Below, in pieces: positions 17,249 through 25,221 of a DNA stretch of 37,121 bases. Origin of the DNA: Arcticibacter svalbardensis MN12-7 (GTDB taxonomy: Bacteria > Bacteroidota > Bacteroidia > Sphingobacteriales > Sphingobacteriaceae); NCBI RefSeq assembly GCF_000403135.1, contig NZ_AQPN01000033.1, positions 1-37,121 of the forward strand. Reading direction: 5' to 3'. A model generated the notes under the pieces. The model saw only the letters and a list, made by a program, of their open reading frames with translations. It searched no databases and was not told the origin of the DNA. How positions within the stretch are numbered: the stretch's first letter is position 1; each line of letters begins with the position of its first letter. The translations under genes were made by a program, and so were the position numbers.

Positions 17249-18523
17249 TTAATGTTTTACTTTATAGAATTTAGCACCAAATGCAAAGATCACAAGGTAA
17301 CATATAATCGGCAGGTAATACGCATGCGCTATTCCTACAGTATCGGCCACCTTACCCATAATCAGCGGAAATAACGCTCCTCCTACTACACCCATTGAAA
17401 TAAAGGAAGAAGCCTGTTGAGTATGTTTTCCCAGGTTCTTGATACCCAAACTGAAAATTGTAGGAAACATGATACTGAAGAAAAAGTTGATAGCCAGTAA
17501 AGCAATAAACGAAGGCCATCCCAAGCCTTGAGCGACAATGATACACATCACGATATTGGCTAATGCAAAACCAGCCAGTAAGGTTGGAGGTGCAATAATA
17601 CGCATCAGGAAAGTACCGATAAACCTTCCCGCCAACATCATAGCCATAAATAGAACCAGGTAAGTACCAGCTGTTGCTTCACTGAAGCCCATTTGCTCAT
17701 GACCATAGTTGATAAAGAAAGCCCAGGTACCACTTTGTGCAGCCACATTAAAAAACTGTGCCGCAACTGCCCATCTGAAATGGACATGCTCAAATAACTT
17801 CTTGCCCGGTGCCAAATCTACGTTCACCGCATCACCATTTGCCACTATAGTATGTGGATCCGTTAATGGGGGAACTTTCACAAAGGAAAAAGCAACTGCA
17901 ATAAGGGCGATCACACTGCCGATCACGAGATATAATATTTTAACTGATGTCAGGTCGGTACTTCCAGGTACATTATGCCGCAATAAAAAATAAGAACCTA
18001 TAGCAGGGCCTAAAATAGCGCCCAAAGCATTAAATGACTGTGCAAAGTTAACCCGCTGGTCACTGGTACGCTGATCGCCTAGAGATGCTACAAAAGGATG
18101 TGCAACCGTTTCCAGAGTAGATAAACCACAACCCAGAATAAACAAAGCCACACCAAAGAAACCAAAGGATGCTGTATTAGCTGCCGGTACAAACAGAAAG
18201 GCACCTGTTGCAAACAGGGACAGACCCAGTAGTACCCCATTTTTATAACCAAACCGCTTCATAAACAATCCCGCAGGAATGCCCATCACGAAATAAGCGC
18301 CAAAGATAGCGAACTGAACAAAGGCTGACTGCGTCCTGCTCAGACTCAGTACGTGCTGAAAATGCTTATTTAAAACATCTCCCATCGTAATCGCAACTCC
18401 CCATAACATAAACAAGGAGGTAACGAAGATCATGGTGGTAACGAATTTTTTACCCGTAAAAGCAGGCTTTGCAGCTATAACAGGAGGAACAGGGTTACTA
18501 CTGTCTTTCGATATTGTGTTCAT
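17249..18523 (-). CDS. Sugar:H+ symporter of the FucP family
   Basis: A 424-residue, 12-helix MFS protein of the L-fucose/glucose-galactose symporter family. Typical segments: FMLWGVAITMGDVLNKHF in helix 1 and the following loop, FGAYFVMGIPAGLFMKRFGYK, FILGCGLSTLETVAHPFVASLG and FAQSFNALGAILGPAIGS. The helix-4 asparagine of many GluP-type members (LEVAANPY) is a histidine here (LETVAHPF). It carries a free sugar across the inner membrane; fucose, glucose and galactose are all possible and the sequence does not decide. It lies downstream of the LytTR regulator, with a 204-nt gap on the same strand, so it probably has its own promoter. It could import glucose released by the locus at 21361-30180. 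Confidence 0.88.
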   Translation of the reverse strand: MNTISKDSSNPVPPVIAAKPAFTGKKFVTTMIFVTSLFMLWGVAITMGDVLNKHFQHVLSLSRTQSAFVQFAIFGAYFVMGIPAGLFMKRFGYKNGVLLGLSLFATGAFLFVPAANTASFGFFGVALFILGCGLSTLETVAHPFVASLGDQRTSDQRVNFAQSFNALGAILGPAIGSYFLLRHNVPGSTDLTSVKILYLVIGSVIALIAVAFSFVKVPPLTDPHTIVANGDAVNVDLAPGKKLFEHVHFRWAVAAQFFNVAAQSGTWAFFINYGHEQMGFSEATAGTYLVLFMAMMLAGRFIGTFLMRIIAPPTLLAGFALANIVMCIIVAQGLGWPSFIALLAINFFFSIMFPTIFSLGIKNLGKHTQQASSFISMGVVGGALFPLIMGKVADTVGIAHAYYLPIICYLVIFAFGAKFYKVKH

Positions 18524-18727
18524 TTATTTATTGGTTTATAATATTTATATACAAATCAGAGATTAAGTACAAACCTTCATTTGATTCATCCTTCAAACTA
18601 AATAGAATCAATTAATCGATTTTATTCTGCAATTACTGCCTCCAAATATATAAATACCAAATCTATTCTTACATGAATTAATTGAATAAAATTAAATAAT
18701 TAAACGATAAAGGTCTGAGATAATCTG

Positions 18728-19447
18728 TCAATTCATCATTTTAAACAGATGCTGCTTATATAATTTACCAACGGGAATTTGAATTTTCTCTATTTCTATA
18801 ACATCAGAGCTAAAGGAAGTCACCTTATTGATAGCCACAATATAAGACCGGTGAGCACGAACGAAAGCATCTTCAGGAAGCATTACCTCTAAAGCTGTGA
18901 TGGAATACTTCGTAATCACCACTCCCTTCTCTGTAAATATTTTAACATAGTCCTTCAAACTTTCAATGTACTGAATGTCCTTAATCAACACCTTAACCAT
19001 CTTCCGGTCTGCCCTGAAATACAGGAAAGTCTGATTTGGTATTACCGATTCCTGTTTGCCCTCCTCATGATAAGGAGTTACATCCTTTGGAAGCACCTTC
19101 ATAATCGCCTTTAAGAAACGGTCGAACTGAATAGGTTTCATCAGATAATCCGCTACGTTAAGCTCAAAAGCCTGCAACGCATAATGCTCAAAAGCAGTCG
19201 TCAGAATCACCACTGGAGGTTCCCGTAATGATTTTATAAGCTCAATACCACTTATTTGTGGCATCTGCACATCCAGAAAAAGCAAATCAATGGCATTCGT
19301 TTGTAACACGGCCAAGGCCTGTAGTGCATTGCTGCATTCATCTGCCAATTTCAACATAGGCACTTGCTCAATGTACCGCTTTAAAATCTCTCTTGCCCGA
19401 GGCTCATCATCAACGATCAGACAGCTGAATGTTCTTTCTGCTTTCAT
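18728..19447 (-). CDS. LytTR-family response regulator
   Basis: A 239-residue regulator. Residues 7-125 are a receiver domain with the acidic pair D13-D14, phosphoacceptor D59 in LFLDVQMP, and the switch lysine in YLMKPI. Residues 140-239 are a LytTR DNA-binding domain (KMVKVLIKDIQYIESLKDYV, FVRAHRSYIVAINKV, IPVGKLYKQHL). The gene overlaps the end of its kinase gene by 38 nt, so the pair is co-translated. Downstream on the same strand is the FucP-like transporter, a plausible target. DNA sites for LytTR proteins are imperfect direct repeats; I could not assign one with confidence. Confidence 0.93.
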   Translation of the reverse strand: MKAERTFSCLIVDDEPRAREILKRYIEQVPMLKLADECSNALQALAVLQTNAIDLLFLDVQMPQISGIELIKSLREPPVVILTTAFEHYALQAFELNVADYLMKPIQFDRFLKAIMKVLPKDVTPYHEEGKQESVIPNQTFLYFRADRKMVKVLIKDIQYIESLKDYVKIFTEKGVVITKYSITALEVMLPEDAFVRAHRSYIVAINKVTSFSSDVIEIEKIQIPVGKLYKQHLFKMMN

Positions 19448-20600
19448 TAAAGTAAATTATAGGTTCTATAGGTTTATCGAACGGTGCATAATCCAGCCAA
19501 AGCTTTAAATTCACGATGTACATATCCTCTTCATCCAAGGCTTGAAACTCATATTTACCAGCATAAATCAGGTCAAGCCGCTTTTGTGTATTTGCAGTTC
19601 CTATTCCTGAAGGGGATGCCTTTACGCCGGGTGTCTTGCCATTAATCAGTTTCATTACTAATAAGTTCTCATTTAGAGTCAGCTCTATACTGATCCACGG
19701 ATCACGGATCATCTTACTGGCTCCATGTTTAAAGCAATTCTCTACTAAAGGGAGTAATAACAAAGGTGCTATCCGGAGTGTTCCTGATGATGAGGGCATA
19801 TTTACTGAAAGGTCAAGATGCTCATCATACCTAACTTTTTCCAATGCAATATAATCCCCGATCATTTTTAGTTCTTTATCCAATGGCACAAAAGGCTGAT
19901 TACATTCATACAACATGTAACGCAGCAGTTCCGATAAACCAAATATCATATTGGAGGCTACTACCGATACATCCTGCGTATAACTATAGATATTATTTAA
20001 GGTATTAAATAAAAAATGTGGATGCAGTTGTGCCTTCAACATTTGCAGTTCGGCACTTACCTTATCCTTTTCCATACTTAATGCCGCCTGCTCTTTTTCG
20101 TAAAAACATTTCATGAGTTTGATGGCAGCGGCTAGTCCGCCAATGGTGATACTCCCACGCAAACCGGCTAGCATCGCCCCTCCAAGTGGTATATACAATG
20201 GTTGGCTATGAATAATATTTTGATTAGGGATAAATTGTTGACTCCGGAAATTCCTTAAATATTCGATGATGGTTAAAGATAAAAGTCCTGAAATAAAAGC
20301 AGTAATCAGGAATATGATGGTAGTTAATACCACAGCTCTTCCATATCTCCCAGTAATTACAAAACGTGGTATGACCATATACATGAGCGAATACGCCATA
20401 AGTATATGTGGAACCAAATAGATTAGACTCTCTGGTGCGGTAAAGTTAATCCGTTCCAAAAAAGTTTTTTGTTGTAAAGCTGGTGAAGGTGAAAATGAAT
20501 ATAAAAATACCTGAAAAACAAACCACAAGAACCAGAATACCACATGACGTAATACCCGCCATTTAGGTTGGTTAGAAAAAACGAATGGTAAAGAATCCAT
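19410..20600 (-). CDS. LytS/YehU-type membrane histidine kinase
   Basis: A 396-residue sensor kinase. Several hydrophobic segments lie between residues 15 and 160 (for example VVFWFLWFVFQVFLYSF and VLTTIIFLITAFISGLLSL), so sensing is probably in or at the membrane. A coiled linker (about 168-190) leads to the His_kinase domain: LKAQLHPHFLFNTLNN with H195 as the likely phosphorylated histidine, then an HATPase with LLLLPLVENCFKHGA and GIGTANTQKRLDLIYAG. There is no separate extracellular sensor domain. It is transcribed before, and overlaps, the LytTR regulator gene, which is its cognate partner by position. Confidence 0.92.
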   Translation of the reverse strand: MDSLPFVFSNQPKWRVLRHVVFWFLWFVFQVFLYSFSPSPALQQKTFLERINFTAPESLIYLVPHILMAYSLMYMVIPRFVITGRYGRAVVLTTIIFLITAFISGLLSLTIIEYLRNFRSQQFIPNQNIIHSQPLYIPLGGAMLAGLRGSITIGGLAAAIKLMKCFYEKEQAALSMEKDKVSAELQMLKAQLHPHFLFNTLNNIYSYTQDVSVVASNMIFGLSELLRYMLYECNQPFVPLDKELKMIGDYIALEKVRYDEHLDLSVNMPSSSGTLRIAPLLLLPLVENCFKHGASKMIRDPWISIELTLNENLLVMKLINGKTPGVKASPSGIGTANTQKRLDLIYAGKYEFQALDEEDMYIVNLKLWLDYAPFDKPIEPIIYFNESRKNIQLSDR

Positions 20601-20687
20601 AAACTGCAGCTTTGTTTAAAGATACAACTCTTCCTATAAAAAGATTTACAACCTGATGATTATTAGACCAATGTACTTAAAAAAGGC

Positions 20688-20702
20688 ACCAAATACTTTG
20701 GT
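20688..20702. promoter_or_regulatory. Inverted repeat in the divergent kinase/small-protein gap
   Basis: ACCAAATACTTTGGT is a perfect 6-bp inverted repeat around a 3-nt centre, 88 nt upstream of the kinase start and 139 nt upstream of the small secreted protein start. Its place between divergent genes suits an operator, but no regulator can be named. Confidence 0.3.
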
Positions 20703-20796
20703 CGACGATGAAATGATTTAATACAATCAAGATCACTATATAACTACTTCAAATTCTTGCTGGTCTACTTTCCAAAAAACTAATTAACAGGCCTAT

Positions 20797-20804
20797 TACC
20801 TTTG
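20797..20804 (+). promoter_or_regulatory. Bacteroidota-type -7 element for the small secreted protein
   Basis: TACCTTTG matches the TAnnTTTG element of Bacteroidota housekeeping promoters and lies 36 nt before the ATG at 20841. No good TTG element is present 17-23 nt further upstream, so the call rests on the -7 box alone. Confidence 0.4.
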
Positions 20805-20840
20805 AATCAGCAATAAGTCAAACTCTTAAAATTAAACATC

Positions 20841-21173
20841 ATGAAAAATCTATTTATTACAACTGGTATGGTCATCATGACTTTATTATTCGCATCAACA
20901 GGAAATGCACAAAGCCGATCCGCATGCATCCCTAAAACAGGATACTGGGTTTTAGTTTCTAATATCCATGCAAAAAAGGCAACCACTGTTCAGTTTTATA
21001 CCGATGCCCACCAACTTATTTATGAGGAACAGGTTAAAGATCAAAAACTAAATCTAAACCGTCTAAAAACACTACGCTGTCTTCGAAAAGGGTTAGACTC
21101 TGCACTTATTGCCTGGAATCAGCAAAAGAAAGCATTATACAATAAGAATTGGATTGCTGCCAATTTGAAATGA
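20841..21173 (+). CDS. Small secreted protein of unknown function
   Basis: A 110-residue protein with a standard signal peptide (MKNLFITTGMVIMTLLF..., probable cleavage after STGNAQ near residue 24). The mature part is about 86 residues, basic, and has two cysteines (one in RSACIP, one in LRCLRK) that could form a disulfide. The middle (GYWVLVSNIHAKKATTVQFYTDAHQLIYEEQV) looks like beta strands and the end is probably helical. I do not recognise a family with certainty; similar small exported proteins are common in Bacteroidota. It is the only plus-strand gene between the kinase and the polysaccharide locus, and it ends at a strong hairpin shared with that locus. Confidence 0.7.
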   Translation: MKNLFITTGMVIMTLLFASTGNAQSRSACIPKTGYWVLVSNIHAKKATTVQFYTDAHQLIYEEQVKDQKLNLNRLKTLRCLRKGLDSALIAWNQQKKALYNKNWIAANLK

Positions 21174-21175
21174 CC

Positions 21176-21238
21176 AAAAAACTCTGCCTTCTTCAATCTG
21201 ACAATAACGTATCCATGTCTGATTAAAGAAGGCGGAGT
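21176..21238 (-). terminator. Long hairpin terminator of the SusC/D operon, convergent with the small gene
   Basis: The arms 21181-21202 and 21217-21238 pair over 22 positions with three mismatches, around a 14-nt loop. On the minus strand the stem is followed by six T (A-run at 21176-21181), so it ends transcripts coming from the GH97 gene, whose stop is 123 nt upstream. It starts 2 nt after the small secreted protein's stop on the other strand, so it may serve both directions. Confidence 0.8.
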
Positions 21239-21360
21239 CTTACTATGGGAGAGAAAATAATATCATCAGATTGTCCAGGCGATCAAAAAAATCCACACTG
21301 TTTAAAATAACTATTGACTACCCTAAAACATTAATTCAACAATAACACTTAAAATCTCAA

Positions 21361-23499
21361 TTATTTATACTTTTTAAAAGTACCAACTCCTTTCACAAAT
21401 GGCATAAAACTAACAGCAGCTCCCCCTCCTTTTGCAAGATTAAGTTTCAATTTAGTAACACTCGTTACTATATATTGATGGATAGTGTAAGCTTCTGGGT
21501 TTTCCTGCCAGTCAGCATACTCTGCATCAGCATAAACCGTTGCCACATACTTCCTGCCTTTATCTAAAAAGTTAAGCCCTATCTTTGTCTTTCGCGCATT
21601 TTCATCCGTAACTGCACCTAAAAACCAATTGTCCTTCCCTTTTTCTTTGCGGGCAATCGTAATATAATCCCCAGGTTCAGCTTCTACTATTTTTGTGTCG
21701 TCCCAATCAACCGGTACGTCTTTAATAAACTGAAAAGCATCCATATGCGCATCATAGTTCTCCACCTGATCCGCCACCATTTGAACCGGACTATATAGCG
21801 TAACATAAAGCGCAAGTTGTTTTGCTAAGGTAGTATGGACCTGTCTTCCGCTAACACTGGAATAACCTTTTAACTTAAATATTCCGGGAGTATAATCCAT
21901 CGGACCACCCATCAGGCGTGTAAACGGTAGAATGGTTTCATGTTCAGGGGGATTTCCATCACTGAAAGCATTGTATTCATTTCCTCTTCCTGCCTCTGAA
22001 GCCATAAAATTAGGATAAGTGCGATGCAAGCCTGTAGGCCGAACAGCCTCATGTACATCTACCATTACCTGATGTTCTGCCGCTTTTTCCAAGACCCGGA
22101 TATAGTGGTCAACCATCCACTGCCCGTCATGGTGCTCTCCTCTTGGGATAATTTTCCCAACATAGCCTGTTTTTACAGCCGGAAATCCGAATTTATTCAT
22201 AAACCTATAAGCCGTATCCAGCTGACGCTCATAGTCGGTAGCTGCTCCTGATGTTTCATTATGCATAATCATTTTCACCCCTTTTGAGGCAGCATAGGCT
22301 GTCACTTCATCCACATCATAATCCGGATAGGCTTTTACAAAATCAAACACTTTTTCTTTCCAGTTGCCAAACCAATCTTCCCAGCCAATGTTCCACCCTT
22401 CTACCAGAACTCCTTGCACACCATGAGCAGCTGCGAAATCTATATAGCGCTTAACATTTGCCGTATTTGCACCATGTGTCCCATTGGGTATCAGCTGACC
22501 TTTGGCATTTAAAGTATCCGACCGGTTCGCATAACTCCAGGTACTCTTTCCAGTTTGCATTTCCCACCAAACGCCCACGAATTTCATCGGTTTAATCCAG
22601 CTGGTATTTTCAATAACAGAAGGCTCATTTAAATTCAATATGGTTTTAGATGCCAATAAATCAGCAGCATGATCACTTACAAGAATAGTACGCCATGGCG
22701 TCTTACAAGGCGCAACTAAATAAGCCTTATTGCCTACTGCATCAGGTACCAAACTTACAGTCAAATTAAACGTATTTTTATCCACATGTAACTGCATAGC
22801 GGAATAATCCTGAAGAGCTGCCTCATGAATATTAATATAAAGCCCATCAGCTGACTTCATCATCAATGGCGTTTGAACTCCCTGCTGATCTGGTGCCACT
22901 CTCACAGCGATATCAGTTGCGGCCTTAGTTACCTTCCAGGAGTCCACTTCAGTCAATTTGCTGGTAGTATACTTATATTCATTCGTGTCATAATCCGCAG
23001 GAATCCAGAAAGTTTTATGATCACCGGTCAGGTGAAACTCAGTCCGCTCATCACTTACAATAAAGTATCTTAACCCAGGCTGTTTAGGAAATTCATACCG
23101 AAAACCCAGACCATCTTCAAACACGCGGAAGATGATATTAATTAAGCGGTTCGGACTGTTTTTTTGTCTCAGTTGAACTACCAGCTGCTCGTATTTATTT
23201 CTAATGGTGCTCAGCTCTCCCCATACCGGATGCCACTGCTCATCCACCTGTGTGGTTTCCGTCTTAATAATTTCCAGTTGCTGATCAAAAGCAGTATCAT
23301 TTAAGAGATCAATACCGAGATGTGAATTCGCAATAACCGCTTTACCTGCGAAAGAAACAGCATAACATGCCCTGCCCTCCGGATCCAGCATAAATTTAAG
23401 TTTTACCTTATCCATGCTGGCCTCAATTATTTTATTTTGCTGCGCAATCACATTACCGGCAACGGTAATCATCCATAAAAAAATAAGTAGTTTCTTCAT
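21361..23499 (-). CDS. susB: GH97 alpha-glucosidase, SusB type
   Basis: A 712-residue secreted GH97 enzyme, normal length for the family: signal peptide (residues 1-19, ending NVIAQ), N-terminal beta-sandwich, (beta/alpha)8 barrel and C-terminal beta domain. Catalytic residues visible here are H413 and E415 (MHNET), E484 (HEAVRPTG) and E508 (ASEAGRGNE). As I recall the Bacteroides SusB residues (H437, E439, E508, E532), these fall at a constant offset of 24, which supports the inverting alpha-glucosidase subgroup; the retaining alpha-galactosidase subgroup lacks the two base glutamates. It should release glucose from the end of alpha-gluco-oligosaccharides in the periplasm. It is the last gene of the operon, 44 nt after the GH71-like gene and followed by a strong terminator. 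The exact linkage it prefers cannot be read from sequence. Confidence 0.93.
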   Translation of the reverse strand: MKKLLIFLWMITVAGNVIAQQNKIIEASMDKVKLKFMLDPEGRACYAVSFAGKAVIANSHLGIDLLNDTAFDQQLEIIKTETTQVDEQWHPVWGELSTIRNKYEQLVVQLRQKNSPNRLINIIFRVFEDGLGFRYEFPKQPGLRYFIVSDERTEFHLTGDHKTFWIPADYDTNEYKYTTSKLTEVDSWKVTKAATDIAVRVAPDQQGVQTPLMMKSADGLYINIHEAALQDYSAMQLHVDKNTFNLTVSLVPDAVGNKAYLVAPCKTPWRTILVSDHAADLLASKTILNLNEPSVIENTSWIKPMKFVGVWWEMQTGKSTWSYANRSDTLNAKGQLIPNGTHGANTANVKRYIDFAAAHGVQGVLVEGWNIGWEDWFGNWKEKVFDFVKAYPDYDVDEVTAYAASKGVKMIMHNETSGAATDYERQLDTAYRFMNKFGFPAVKTGYVGKIIPRGEHHDGQWMVDHYIRVLEKAAEHQVMVDVHEAVRPTGLHRTYPNFMASEAGRGNEYNAFSDGNPPEHETILPFTRLMGGPMDYTPGIFKLKGYSSVSGRQVHTTLAKQLALYVTLYSPVQMVADQVENYDAHMDAFQFIKDVPVDWDDTKIVEAEPGDYITIARKEKGKDNWFLGAVTDENARKTKIGLNFLDKGRKYVATVYADAEYADWQENPEAYTIHQYIVTSVTKLKLNLAKGGGAAVSFMPFVKGVGTFKKYK

Positions 23500-23543
23500 T
23501 TAATGGCTTTTTAATCTTTTAAATGCTTCGTTTAAAATTAATT

Positions 23544-25181
23544 TCATTTGTTATTCTCATGGAAATCAAGATTATATTCGGAGGAATATAGAGGCTTAAA
23601 GCCTTTATAAAGATCCTTGTAAAAAGCCTTGAATTCACTGCTATAGGTATACGTTATGCGGTCGGAGCGATAAGGTTTATTTGTGATCCCTTCAGGCGTT
23701 AAAAAACCAAGAACCTGATGCTGATCTCTTAATACTGCTACCTTTATGTTGCCATTTTCCATGGGAAATTTTAAAACAGATAACCCACTCGTACCCTTTT
23801 TTAGGTTACCGTTCAGGCTAATAAAAGCAGGCGCTTTAAGCAAGGTTACGACTTCAATAGAGTCTTCCCATTCCGCTGGTATAACCTCTTCCTGGAAAGC
23901 CACCACTGGAATATTGAAAGGCTTTGGTTGTATCGAATGCTTGTATTTTTTAAAAAACACAATAGCCACATCTTTATTCTTGTAAGGTGAATCTAATCGC
24001 TCCCAGACGCTTTTATAGTAATTCAACAAAATAGAAAAACCTTCATTATGATTCACTTCAGGCGCAAGATGATGCCCTTCTGGGTAATCGTTCCAGGTAA
24101 TTACATTAAATAGAGACACATCCTGATCAATCCCAAATTCTATTAACTTTCTAAAGTTATAAGACAGTCCCGTTGTAATATATTTCCTTTCTACATGCGT
24201 AATACCTGCCTGCACTGCATCTTCAACATGGTGATACATATCCCATGTCCCTTTTTTAAGTAGCTTTGACGTGTAAAAATCATTAAACACAGAAGCGGTA
24301 AAACTCCGTTGTCTCCGTTTGCATTCTGCAGCAACCATAAAGCCAATATAATTCTCACCAGAATAAGGTAACGTCCAGATCCATGTAGCTGGAAAATAAT
24401 CCATAAAATCATTCAACTCCGTTTTACTTATTTGTTTGTTGATCGTAAATACGCAGGCAAAATGCTCATGTACAGCATCAGCAAGACGCTTATAAGCTCT
24501 GGCCATATAAAATTGATCAGGTAAACGCTTTTCCCCTGAGGGGATATCTGCCAGCGGCTCACCATCCCAAAGGTAGACGATTAACCTGCCGTCAGGTGTA
24601 CGAAGCCAATTTGGATTATCTCTTCCTGCTACATCCAGAATATGATTCATTCTTGATGCAAACTCCTCAATTTTTAGTGCCTCTGTTTTGCCATTAGGAT
24701 GTGATATACAAAATGTAAACTTGAACTTCATGTTCTTTTTTTCAGCTACCCTAAAATAAGCCAGGATGATTTCATCGTCCGTAGTACTGCCTAAAGTATA
24801 ATAGAACTGGAAGCCATCAATACCCGAACGCAAAGCAGCACGCATCTCAAACTCCACTGATTCCTCAAGGGACGCATTGGCCATTAAGCTATCTACCATG
24901 ACTTTAACTTGTGTCAGTCCCCCTAAAGGTGCCGAACTATTCCCTTCTGCCGTATAATACTTTGGATTGCCACTATCTTCTAAAGGATGCCCTTTATAGC
25001 GGATTATATTAGTCATACAATGTGCAATAACCAGTTTTTCCGAGCTTATTGGCAAACTTAATTCCGGTAAGTTTTTTAAAGAGTCTTGGCCAAATAAGCA
25101 ATTGCTATACAACAAACACAAAACATAAAAAAATCGCAAGCTTAAACTCATCATTACATACTGTCTGTTAGTGTTAAACAA
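23544..25181 (-). CDS. GH71-like alpha-1,3-glucanase
   Basis: A 545-residue exported protein whose barrel resembles GH71 alpha-1,3-glucanases: KLVIAHCMTNIIRYKG opens the barrel, RSGIDGFQFYY follows, and FNVITWNDYPEGHHLAPE matches the family hallmark ITWNDYGE. Asp/Glu candidates for catalysis lie in YLWDGEPL and WNDYPE. The last 120 residues look like a beta-rich accessory domain. GH71 enzymes cut alpha-1,3-glucan inside the chain. A signal peptide is seen if translation begins at Met10 or Met11 (MMSLSLRFFYVLCLLYSNC); the annotated start adds nine residues. There is a possible lipoprotein-type cysteine in LYSNC, but the lipobox is poor. It sits between susD (40 nt upstream) and GH97 (44 nt downstream). 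Family assignment is good; linkage specificity is an inference from the family. Confidence 0.8.
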   Translation of the reverse strand: MFNTNRQYVMMSLSLRFFYVLCLLYSNCLFGQDSLKNLPELSLPISSEKLVIAHCMTNIIRYKGHPLEDSGNPKYYTAEGNSSAPLGGLTQVKVMVDSLMANASLEESVEFEMRAALRSGIDGFQFYYTLGSTTDDEIILAYFRVAEKKNMKFKFTFCISHPNGKTEALKIEEFASRMNHILDVAGRDNPNWLRTPDGRLIVYLWDGEPLADIPSGEKRLPDQFYMARAYKRLADAVHEHFACVFTINKQISKTELNDFMDYFPATWIWTLPYSGENYIGFMVAAECKRRQRSFTASVFNDFYTSKLLKKGTWDMYHHVEDAVQAGITHVERKYITTGLSYNFRKLIEFGIDQDVSLFNVITWNDYPEGHHLAPEVNHNEGFSILLNYYKSVWERLDSPYKNKDVAIVFFKKYKHSIQPKPFNIPVVAFQEEVIPAEWEDSIEVVTLLKAPAFISLNGNLKKGTSGLSVLKFPMENGNIKVAVLRDQHQVLGFLTPEGITNKPYRSDRITYTYSSEFKAFYKDLYKGFKPLYSSEYNLDFHENNK

Positions 25182-25221
25182 GAGCAGGGAGCATTCAGAT
25201 CTCCCTACTCTTTCTTATTGT

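Noticed and set aside
18643-18665. Two minus-strand TAnnTTTG boxes as the promoter of the FucP-like gene
   Set aside because: Neither has a TTG at 17-23 nt and both are 120 nt or more from the start, in AT-rich DNA where the box is frequent.
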